Under the pieces are notes generated by a model that saw only the letters and a list, made by a program, of their open reading frames with translations, was not told the DNA's origin and did no database searches. Below, piece by piece: positions 13,924 to 25,900 of a stretch of DNA of 64,000 nt. The stretch is from Orientallactaga sibirica (taxonomy: Eukaryota > Chordata > Mammalia > Rodentia > Dipodidae): the NCBI GenBank assembly GCA_036365145.1, contig JAEOAD010000888.1:1674001-1738000 (forward strand), read 5' to 3'. The translations under genes and the position numbers were made by a program. Position 1 is the first letter of the stretch. Each line of letters begins with the position of its first letter.

Positions 13924-16900
13924 AAAACAAAAAACAACCAAGCATTAGATTTAAATGTATCAAGCACTTCTACCAAGACTCTAAAGCAGCTTACCTTTTC
14001 ACCACCCAGTTTCCTTGGACTAACATCGCCACCTTCTGGATGCCACGCAGAACAGCCACAGAATCCACAGAGGGGCCCAGGAGGCTCATCAAATTGGCAA
14101 AAGGCATGACCTTCACTGAGGTGGTCAGAGGCAGGACACATATCCCATTAGAAAAGGGAGGAGGAATCTGGCCCTTTCACTTCCTCCCCCCACTCCCCAG
14201 TGCAGGAAGCGCCCAGGCCCATCTCCGCAGTGTGGGTAATAATGGTGGGAAGTCACGGCAGGCCTTCACTGGCAACCAGCTGTGCACCACTGAGTGCTTG
14301 TGAGGATGTACATGAAGCAAGATTGAGGCACCCCAAGAAGACTGTCACAACCTGGCCTAGAAAAGGGTCAAGGGCTGGAGAAATGTTCAGTAGTTTCAGG
14401 TGCTTGCTTGCTTCAAAAGATTCAGAACTCTCCCATACTGACCAGCTGGAAGAGTCAGAGTCAAAACTTAAACCCAAGCCACCTGGCTCCAAAGCCCAAG
14501 CCCTTAATCACTAATCACAGTGTGCCCTGTGACCTCGAGGGAGCCCAGGACAAGGCCTGGGGAAGGTTCCTCAGTACAAGCCCAGGCATGGCAGGGAGCC
14601 CTGGCCCAGGACGCAGCCCTAGAGGCTCTGGCCCTCAGTCTGTGAGAGGAGGCTGTACCTATTGTGGAGCCCAACAGGCTGTCAAGAGAGCACACACAAA
14701 AGCAAGTTGTGTTCCCAAGCATGGCTCTAGACTAGAACTATTGGCCCCAGGAACCATCACTAGTCTGAGACAAGCAACCTGCCCAAGTTCCCACAGCAGC
14801 AAGGAATTGGCAGGAAAGCTCAGGAGTCCACCAGAGGGGCCCACTGCACCACCGTAGTCCAAGCTGGGCAGGATCTGAGGGGTAGGGGACTCCACCTTGA
14901 CTCTGGACAGAGGGCGACTCACCATTCTTCATCAAGATCTTAATCTGGTCAGCCAGGGGCAGCGTTCGCAGCTGAGCCATGGATAGAACATTGCTGGGAG
15001 CCACAGGCTTGTCCCTATGGAAATGAGGGTGCAGAGTCAGGGGAGGTTGGTGGGAGCAGGAAGGGGTGGGAAGGGTGCCTACCCCTTTACTCACTTCTCT
15101 TCCTCCTGGCTGGGCGGCATGAGCATCATGAGGTACTCGCTGTGGAATGAGGGGTGAGCAGGAGTCAGAGGCTCTATGGACTCCGTCCAGACACCCCTGA
15201 ATGTGAACCCAGGCCACTGCCCAGCTGAAGCCTGGGGAGGGGATACAGGCCAAGGGCTGGCCTCCCCCTCCCCAACAGCCCTCCACTGCCAGGCCACAGA
15301 CCCCACACAAAGTGGGAAATTGCTCTTTCCCAGGCCACCCTCCTGGTCCTTTCCAAGGGCAGGAACCGCCCTTCACAAAGGGGTCACAGGCCCCAGGAAG
15401 ACCCCTCCCCAAAGGGACCTTCTGGGAGTCCTGAGCCAGCATCGGCCAGTCCCACCTGGGTGACTTGACAAGCTCCGTTTTCTCTACTCCGCTGGAGCCC
15501 TGGCACAGCAGGTACTGGCGCTCATGCTCTGAACGGCTGTCCTGTGGGGAGAGGGGGAGGTAGTGTGGGGCTCAGGCCTCTCAATCCAGTTTTCCCACCA
15601 GAATCACTTCCCACTCCAGCCACCTATCCTTCTGGTTTTATGACCTGGTCACCCTGGCACTCCAGCCCCAGTGCCCAGCAAGCACTAAACTAGCTACCAT
15701 GCACCAAGCATCCACTCCAATACTATCTATAAACTGGCTTAGCTTATGCTCAGAATAACTATATAGGGCTTTTACTATTCCCACTTTATAGACAGGGAAA
15801 CTGAAGTTCAGAAAGGAGAGGCAACGTGCCCGAGATCATGCAGGAGAAAAGAGCAGAGCATCTGAAAGTCTAACCCTGAGTCTAAGGCTAGGTCAATACT
15901 GATACATTCCAGGAAGGTTCCAGTTGTTTTTTTCTTCAAGGATGGGGAACCCTTGCCCAGGGGCCCTGGAGCTTCCCCATTCCCCAATGGTGTTCAGGGA
16001 TTAAGTCCAATGTTCAAGGTGACAACTGCCTAGGCAGTGACACAGGGAATCTCCAGGCATGTGACAGATGGCAGAGTCCCCAGAACAACCCCAGGTGAAG
16101 TGTTTGACCTACAATCAGGGTCCACAGTGTAAGAAAACAAATACCCAAACACAGCCCCTCTGAGAGCACAGCTAGACACTTGGCTCACGGGCACCCAAAT
16201 CCCCCAAGTGGAACAGCATGCTGCCAGCTCTGACTCCTGCTCCCTTAGGCACAGGTTAAGTGGGACGGGTAAGTGAGACATGAACTCCCATAGGACTTCA
16301 TGTTCTCGGTGGTATCACCAAGTGGCCAGGACAATGTGAAGTTAAATAAACGTAAGACCAACTGCTTCTAGGCACTGAGGCTTTTCCCAAGGCCTTGTCC
16401 CAACTCACCCTTAGGCCACAATAGTGCAGGTGGACCCAGGGCTCCTCAGCATGCTTCTTCTGCAGGAACTCGTAGGACTGCACACGGCGCTGCCGGGCCT
16501 GCTCTGACTCGGGCCGCGAGAACCGTACCTGGGGTGGGAAGGGTCAGGTCTGTGGCCTCCCCAGGCTGCTATGCCAGACCAGAACTCCCCACTCGGATAC
16601 TCGCACTCCATTCCCTCTTTTGTATTTTTGAAATTCAGCTGTAACCATGTCCCTATCTCTGAGCCGACAGCACAGGCTAGGAATAGTGTTTTCTTGCCTC
16701 TCTCTGCTTGAACCACCCCTCAGGGAATAGGTGTTAAAGCATGTCTCTTTGGAGGAGAGAGCATGAGTCCCAAAGAAGGTAAACGAGGTTTTTAAGGTTC
16801 TCAACAAGCTGCTGAGAACAGGACAAGCCCCTGCAACCTGAGCACAATGCCACATCAATCAAGACAGGCCGGTCCTCAAGGCTATGTGGACTTCAAGCTT

Positions 16901-19900
16901 CCATCTTCCCATGTGCCAGCTGCACTTTTTTTCTCAGTGCTCCTTGTAAACACCTCACACTTCCTTAATGGAAGCTTAATATCCTTTTAACCTTGCCAGA
17001 CCAGGCTGGCTGGGATAGTACTGATCATCTGCGCACCACTGCCAGGGTGGAATCACACAGGTATGTAACATGGGACTTTATGAGCTGGCCTGTAGGCTCA
17101 CTGGGGCTCAAGGCTGCAGCTTTTGGTCCCCAGGCAATTTCCACTCCTGCCCAGCATCCTAGTTCTTATTAATAACAAGGCTGCCCTGTTTACAACAATG
17201 AGCCAGGTGGGCAGAGGATAGGTTTTTCCCTCTTTGCAGCCAGCAAGGAAGCTCAAGAGGACGGACACTCTGCACCTGTCACCCCAGGACAGAGGAGTCC
17301 CTTCTCAGACCCTGCACCTCTGCTGTCTGTCTTCTCTCACCAGACTGCACCCTCTTGCTGGGGACCAGAGCTCACCGTGATCTGCTTAACATCTTCCTCT
17401 GCCTCATCCTGCGAAGAGTCTCCAGCTACAAAAGAGAAGGTAATTAACACAGGTAATTAACATGGGATTTCCTGAGCTGGTCTACTTAGGGACTGATCAA
17501 CCTGCCTTGACTCAACCCCACCTTTAGGAAGGGCAAGCAGGGCAGCCTGCAACTTGTGGAAGAAGTTGGTAGACTCAAATGGGGGCATGTTCCATGGTCA
17601 TCTACTGGCATGAGATGCTGCTAAATATCTCATAACCTAACCCATTATTGCTTTTTGTTTTGATTTTTTAAAGTAGGGTCTTGATCTAGCCCAGGCTGGC
17701 TTGGAATTTAGTCTAGTCTCAGGGTGGCCTCAAACTCACAACGATCCTCCTATCTCTGCCTCCTAAATGCTGGGATTAAAGGGGTGTACCTCCATGCTCA
17801 GTTCCATTATTACTTTTTCCTGAACCCAAGCTGGCCTGCTAAGACTGCAGACAGACAGCTAGGCTGGGGATCCAGGCTCACCCTCATTGGCTGCCTCCCT
17901 CTCACGGTGCTTGGCATCTGCCTTATCCAGGTAGGAGAAGCTGGGCCGCAGCTGTAGGATGCCATGTAAAGGCGTCAGGTGGAGCTCACCTGGCGGAGGA
18001 AGAAGGGCTTGAACCTGCCTCTAGGAACTGAGGCCACACACCCAGCTTGCCAGTCCTCTGATGTAGGCCTAGGCCCACTGCCAAACCACAGCCACCTGTC
18101 CAGCCACTGTTCATCCATCTGGTCCTGTCGCACACAGCAAGTATACCGCAAACCATGTCAGGAGCCTGAGACTTCTCAAAGACTCTTCCTTCAGGCCCAC
18201 CTCCAAACACGTGTCTCCCAATCAGGCCTCCCCTCCTCACCCTCATAGCTTCTTTCAGCTACAATGGCTACCCCATCCACTTTCCTCTCCAGGCCTCTGC
18301 CAGACCACAGTTGCCAACCCCTTGCTGGGTTACTCCCTCTCTCTCATCCTCACACCTCTTTTAAAAAAAAAAAAAATATATATATATTATTTATTTGAGA
18401 GAGAGAGAAAGAGAGAATGGGTGCACCAGGGCACGAAGCCACTGCAAACGATCTCCCTTGTGCATCTGGCTTACTTGGGTCCTGGAGAGTCAAACCGGGA
18501 TCCTTTGGCTTTGCTGGCAAACACCTTAACCACTAAGCCATCTCTCCAGTCCCCTTCCTCCCACCTCTTCTTGTCACTATCACAGCCATCCCATTAGGAA
18601 GCCTTCTAATGCCAACATGGCTTTAGGAGTGATCCTGCTGGAGTGCCATGGAAAACAGTCTGGCCTCTTACCAGGACTATGGTAATTCCTTACGGTCCTG
18701 GGAGAAAGGAATGTAGCTTCAGAGAGCCACAGCCTTGAGATACTGTTCCAAATACAGCACTGTGACTACGGGACACCCTCAGTGCATAGGCTCATTTATT
18801 ACTTTGCAGATTTCAAATATGCAATTAAGTACCTTGTACATTTGATGGGCTTTGCTGAGCTTTGGCACATACCAGACATTCACCCATGCGAAGTACACAA
18901 CTTGGTATGGGTTGAAATACTCGCAGCTGTACAGCCAATACCAGTCAACTCACTCCCCCCTTCTCCCTCCCTCTGTCCCAGAAAGGACACTTTCTGACTG
19001 GCCATTTCACACAAATGGGAGCATGTGGTGTGTGGCCAGCTAGCTGTGGATAGGCCACTTCTTGTTTACATACACACATCACTTGATGGCCCTCGGGTTG
19101 CTTCTGCTCTTTGGCTTTTTGTGAATAAAGCACTTATCAACATCTGTACCCAGGGCTGGAATGATGGCTTAGCGGTTAAGGCGCTTGCCTGCAAAACCAA
19201 AGGACCTGGGTTCAATTCCCTAGAGCTCATGTAAGCCATATGCACAAGGTGGCACATGCATCTGGAGTTTGTCTGCAGTATCTGGAGACTAGCACACCCT
19301 TTCTCTGTGTGCCTCTTTTTCTCTCAAATAAGTAAATAAAAATAAAATATTTAAACATCTGCATCTGACTTTCTATGTGGACCCGTTTCATTTGCCCCAA
19401 ACAGATGATACCTGAGAAGAGTGGTGCCCCAAAGTACCTTGCACTAAAGACAGAATTCTGCCACCTGTTCCCAAAATGATGCTGTTGTATATGTGCACCT
19501 GTGTCCCCGAAGGAAGCTGACCCTATCAAGCTGAGTGTCCAGCAGAGTCTCCAGAGGTGGTTCCTTCAGTGCCCTGACCTTGAAGGATCTAGTGTTCAGG
19601 GAAGGCAAGGGCCAGAAATAAAGCTGGGGAGAACTAGACTGGGAGAGGCCTCCTGGCTGAGCGTACCTTGCACCCTCCCCTGGGACACCCAGCCCTGGGT
19701 ACCTTGCCTGTAGAGAGCAGCTGCATAACGAGATGTGTTACTGGTGGTCTGGGAGGAGCAGAAGGTCTGCTTGTCCATCAGTTTCCTGGAAGCAGAGGAG
19801 GAACTGTTGTCAAGAGCAAGAACGCTCCAGAGCAGGGCCTGGCGGGCTGGCTTGTTGCAGCTGACACATTCCAAGATGTGCCAAACCAGGCAGGGCCCAA

Positions 19901-22900
19901 GGGGGAGAAAATTCATGGCCTTGTTGTGGACCAAGATACAAGTAGGGGGTAGGAGCTCGAGAGGCCAGTCTTCCTCAAAGACCAGAGCCCAGAGGGAGGG
20001 GCCAGCTCAAGAAGGGCCTAGACCTCAACGAAGGGGACTCAGTGGGGAGTCCAGTGATGGGGAAGAGGGGTGCGATGGACTGGGGCTTCTGGAGTCTCCT
20101 CTTCAATCCTAGTGGAACTGAGGGGCTGGGGGACTCACGAGGAGTACGTGCTGGTCTCATCAGAGCAGGTACCATCCACATTCAGTGCGATCTGCTCCCC
20201 TTTGCTGCGGCAGTAGTTGGGGTTCAGGGTGTCGATGGCCATCTCAAGCTCTACCTAAAGGAACCAAGCATCACTCTGTTGGAAAGACCCCACAGCACAG
20301 CTCCCTGGGACACCCTAGCCTAGGCCCTGCCCAGACCTGTGAGCTCCATGAGAAATGTCGGTAACTGGGGGGACGGGGACACCCCAACCTGAGCCCTGCC
20401 CAGACCCTTGAGCCCCATGAGAAATGTCAGTAATTGGGGGACAGCAGCAGCTAAGTTTTACTTGTTTCACCCCTTCCCACACCAAGATCTAAATTAGAAA
20501 TTTTGAAATCAAGAGGCCATCTCTTGGGCTGGAAATATGGCTTAGTGGTTAAGATGCTTGCCTGCAAAGCCCAAGGACCCAGGTTCAATTCCCGAGGACC
20601 CACAAAAGCCAGAGCTGCACAAGGTGGCACGTGTGTCTGGAATTTGTTTGCAGTGGCTAGAGGCCCCGGCATGCCCACTCTCTCTCTGCCTCTTTCTCTC
20701 TCAAATAAATAAATAAAAATAATTTTTTAAGAAAGAGGTCATGGCTTTTTGCACATACATGTGGTCTGTGTTCATGTGTTGTATATATGCATGTATAGAC
20801 CTAGAGTGTCATTCTCAACTACACCACCCATCTCTTTGTGAAATAGGGTCTCTCACTGGCCTGCAGCTCACCATTGGGTTAGACTGGCTGTCAAATGAGT
20901 TCCAGGAATCCTCTACCTCCACCCTCCCAGCAGGGGGATTACAGGCATGCACTACCACACCTAACATTTACCTTCCCTGACTCAACCCCACCCTCAGGAA
21001 GATTAAGTAGGGGAGCCTGTGGCTTCTGGAAGACACAGGTACTACAGAAGTTGGTGGACTCAAATAGGGGCAGGTTCTACTGTCATCCCAAAATATAACC
21101 TCTCTATTACTTTTCCTGTACCCAAGCCGGACTATTAAAAACAGATCTGGGCTCAACCTGGCGGCTCCCTCTAAACCCTACTTCTATCATGAAGGATAGT
21201 CCCACCTTCTGCTGCTTGGGCTTGATCTTGGCTGAGAGATGTGGAATGTCATCATAGGTCATCGAGGCTGGACGCACAGGGTACTATAAACAGGAGAGGA
21301 GCCATCAGTTCTCCATGCCCAGCCCAAACTGGAGCTGGGCATCACGGGCTCCAGCGAAGAAACCCCACCACCACTTCAAGCAGAGACCAGAGCACCCAGA
21401 GCCCTGAACTAACCTAACATGGGGCTCTCCTACAGCATCCATCTGCAGTCCCATGCATACTGGCTCCTCTGAACCTCCTTTCTCAGGCAATTTTAGGATA
21501 TCTGGCTTTCAAGATCCGTGTCTAAGCTCCAAGAATTCAAACAGGTGATTTGACTCTACAGCAGGGCTGTGGGTGTTCAGAGTAGGGGCTCGAGGTTGCA
21601 CCTCCACTACAGAGACCATTTGTGTGAGAAATGGGACCACAGGAAGCCAAGAAGGAAAATGAGGCTGGCCTAGGATTGCTGGCAACAAGTCTGGGTGATG
21701 GACATGAGATCATGGGATCTTGATGGAATTCAAGATTCCATTCTCTTTCCTCCAAAAGATACATGCCGGGCCGGAGAGATGGTTTAGTGGTTAAGGCACT
21801 TGCCTGCAAAGCCAAAGGATCCAGGTTCAATTCCCCAGGACCCACGTAAGCCAGATGCATAAGGAGGCACATGCATCTGGAGTTTATTTGTAGTGGCTGG
21901 AGGCCCTGGTGCGCCCATTCTCCCCCCCCCTGCCTTTTTTTCTCTCTCTCATAAATAAATAAAAATATTTAAAATTAAGCCAGGTGTGGTAGTGCAAGCC
22001 TTTAATCCCAGCACTTGGGAGGGAGAGGTAGGAGGATTGCCATGAGTTCGAGGCCACCCTGAGACTACATAGTGAAAAACCAAAATAAATAAATAAATAA
22101 ATAAAAATTAAATTTAAAAAAAAAAAGATACATGCCTTTAGCATTACACAGTTGGGAGGGGGGGGTGTGAGTCAGGTGCCCTGAGGCATCCCCAGACCCT
22201 CTCTAGGCCTCTCTGGTGTGAAGTTACATTGATGTAAATGGCTTGTTCTCTGGCGCCTCCTCTGAAACCTGAGCCCAGACTCTGAACAGAGATCTTTCCA
22301 CATCTGTCCTCAGAGACAATACTTTATACTTTCCCTTTCTCTGCTCATGGGAGGTGGGGGCTACAGATGGGTAAGCCTTGGTCCATCCTCAGCTCAGGCC
22401 ACCACTGTCTGGCACATAACAGCCTCTTTAGTGTCCTGGGGAAGCAGATGTGTGGGGTACAAGCTCAAACCTTAAGGCCACTTCAGGTCAGCTTATTCTG
22501 GCCAAGGAAGTGGTCACTTCCTAAAAGCTACTTAGAGTACAATGGCTCCTCCCTGCTTCCAGTTAGAGCAGGGGCAGCCTGGGTGAGAGGAATAGTTCAT
22601 AACACAGCTGCTCCAGACAGAGACCATGGAAGGGCCAGCACTGTGTGTTGGGGCCGGGGGGCTGCACAGGCCCTCTTACTGTTAACAGCACTAGTGTACT
22701 TTACAGAGTCTCAGAGCTCTGAACTCGCCTGATCTTGAATGAGAAGGTTAGTGCTGTGGTCCTACTGTGTTCTCTCCCCAAGAGCTGCATGAGTATGGCC
22801 AACACACAGCGGACACACAAGAAGCCATGGCCATGGTCATCATTACTGCAGTCAGCCAAGGATGCAGGCAGATCCTGGAGGATGGACACTGTCTTCTGCC

Positions 22901-25900
22901 CTGCATAGATGTGGAGCACAGGCATGGAACACTCACACTGCCACCTGCCCCAGGCTCTGGAGAGCTCAGGAAGCTCCCTGTGTCACTCTCTCATGTGCAA
23001 CATAAGACCAAACTGCTTCCAGTAACCACCTTACTGTTGAGAATGTAAAATGGTGCCAAAAAGCCCAGCAGGTCTCAAAAAGTTAAATGCAAAGTGACCA
23101 TATAACCCAGTTAGTCCAGTACAAACTAAAGAGAGAGAAAAACACAGGTCCACACAAAAGCCAGATGTTCAGAGGAGTATTACTACTAAGGATGGCCACA
23201 GACTAGACACAACCCCAATGCCACCAAACAATGAATGGATCAAAAAAAAACAAAACTGTACAATATCCACAATGGATAGTCTCTAGCCATAAACACGAAA
23301 CACTCATATATGCCACAACATGGACAACCCCCACATGAAAGCGGCCAGTCACTAAAGGCTATTGTGTCTACATGAAATGTCCACAACAGGCAACTCCACA
23401 GAAAAAGCTACCGGGGCTGGAGGGATGACTTAGTGGTTAAGGCATTTGCCTACAAAGCCAAAGGACCCCAGTTCAACTCCCCAGAACCTATGTAAGCCAG
23501 ACGCACAAGGTGGCACATGCATCTGGAGTTTGTTTGCAGTGGCTGGAGGCCCTGGTGCGCCAATTCTCTCTCTCAAATAAATACTTAAAAAAAAGAAAAA
23601 GAAAAAGAAAGTTAATGGCTACCTAGGGCTGAAAGAGGGATATAGATATAAGGTTTCTTTCTGGAAAAACAAAAACGTATTGAACAGATGATGGTACTAG
23701 CTGCACAACCCTCTGAGTAGGCTAGAAGCCACCATATGGCACATGTAAATAGGGGGATTGAATGGTGTATGAACTGTATCTCAATAAAGTTGTTACAAAA
23801 ACATAACCACTACCACAGGGTGAGTATCGGATGAAGTAAGGTAACTTAAACAGTGCTGGTGTACAGTAGATGCTCAATACATGTCAGCTATAACAGGGCA
23901 GGGCTCATACTTTGAGGCTCATAGCTGACAGGATTGTGACCACAGTCTGCTCTGGAAGTGCCTCTAAGATGCACACAGGAGTGGTCACTGTCAGCACTAA
24001 CTGCACCAGGCAGTGGACTTACCCACTCCTTAGGGAACTAGGAGGCAGACATTATTACTATCACCACTTGGCAAATAAGAAAACAGCACAAAGCCAGACG
24101 TGATGGCGCGTACCTTTAACCCAGCCCTTGAGAGGCAAAGGTAGGAGGATCGCCATGAATTCGAGGCCACCCTGAGAGTATATAGTGAATTTCAGGTTAG
24201 CCTGAGCTAGAGCAAGACTCTACCTTGAAAAACCAAAAAAGAGAATGAGAAAAAAAGAAAAGAAAAACCAAAAAAAAAGAAAAAAGAAAAAGAAAGAAAG
24301 AGAGAGAGAGAGAGAAAGAAAACAAGTACAGAGAATGAGAAACTTGCTCAACGGGCTAGAAGTAGGTCTCAACCCAGGCAGCAGCCCCAGCTCTAACCAC
24401 TGCTCGCTCAGCTTCCCATCCTAGGAGGCTCATTCATTGCCTCTTCTCTTACAGAAGGGACTAGTTGAGAATTCAGATGCCTCTCTGCTCCACGCCACCA
24501 CTCCCTCAACCATGACTTTCCACTTTACCTTCAAGTCCCGTCATTACCTGAAACAGGTACAGCTTCTCTGCCAGACTTTTGGCCAAGTACACGTCGATCT
24601 GGAAACAAGAGGAGAAGACTTAACCAAGACAGAGGCCGGCACCAGAAATTCAGTTAGGGCAGTGGCTCACAGAGGCAGTTTGGGGAGGAGGAAATAGATC
24701 AGCTCATGATAAGAACAGAGGGAAGCAGGCCAGGCCTCCAAGCTGAACATGTCCAGGAGTCTCTCCCAACAGCTACCCGGGGCTCAGGACAAGAGCTTGC
24801 CTGGCCCCCACCTAAGCTCACTCTCACTCAGAAGGAAACAACTGCATTGGGCTGCCTCCCAGAGCTTCCTGAGATGAGCAGGAGGCCTTCCCTCCCTCTA
24901 CTCTGTCTGCTGTTCATTCCCTCTGTGCCTTCTCCCATCTCCACTCCTGGACTGGCCTGTCTTCCTATCTGAAGGTGGTCTGCAAGGCCCTTTGTGACCC
25001 GCTGACCACCTCCAGCATGCTGAGCTGCAACTCCCTCCTGCTCCCCAGCTCTGCACGTGAATGGTGTCCTCTTTTGCCACAGGCCTCTCACATGCTGGTC
25101 CCTAATGCCCTTCACAAATGTCCCCTTGACAATTCCCTCATCCTTAAAGACTCAGCAGAAACCTGCCAGGGCCTCCTGGCTGCAGAGGGTGCTGCCTCAG
25201 TCTTCCTCGTCTCTTGGGCTCCTTCCGTGCTCTCACCCATCACCCTCTGTGGTGACGGTTTCTGCAGTGTAGCTGCAGCTTCAACAACTCAACCCCCAAA
25301 CAAGGAAGCCTAACTGTGCTTGTCTAGGGACCATGTCTATGGCCAAGAACTCCAGACTCAAGGCAGGCATCCACCATACACACAGAAGCCAGAGGCAGAT
25401 ACAGTCACTTTGACTTCTAAAGACCTAGGGTGAAAGGATTCTGAAGAGTTACATTTAACTTCTAACAAGTTTCTCTTTTCTTTCTTTGTGTGAGTTTGTG
25501 TGTGCGTGGGGGGGGGGGTATATGAGCAAGGGCCATGCCAGGGTCTCTTGCCACTACAAATAAATATCAGAAACATAGTGCCCCTTTACACCTGGGTGAA
25601 TTTACATGGATGCTAGGAATCAAACTGGGGCCAGTTGATTTTATAATCAAGCACCTTGGGTTGGAGAGATGACTTAATGGTTAAGGTACTTGCTTGCAAA
25701 GCCAAAGAACCAAGATTCAATTCCCCAGGGCCCACATAAGCCAGATGAACAAGGTGGCACATGCATCTGGAGTTCATTTGCACTGACTAGAGGCCCTGGC
25801 ATGCCTAGTCTCTCTCTCTCTAGCTATCTGCCTCTCTCTCAAATAAATTTCACATATATATGCCTTTAAATATTAGGCCATGTCTCCAGCCTCCAACTTG

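Noticed and set aside
14738..15442. 234-codon open frame on the minus strand
   Set aside because: Only the parts matching POLR3E exons 11 and 12 are conserved, and they are bounded by good splice sites; the rest is intron read-through.
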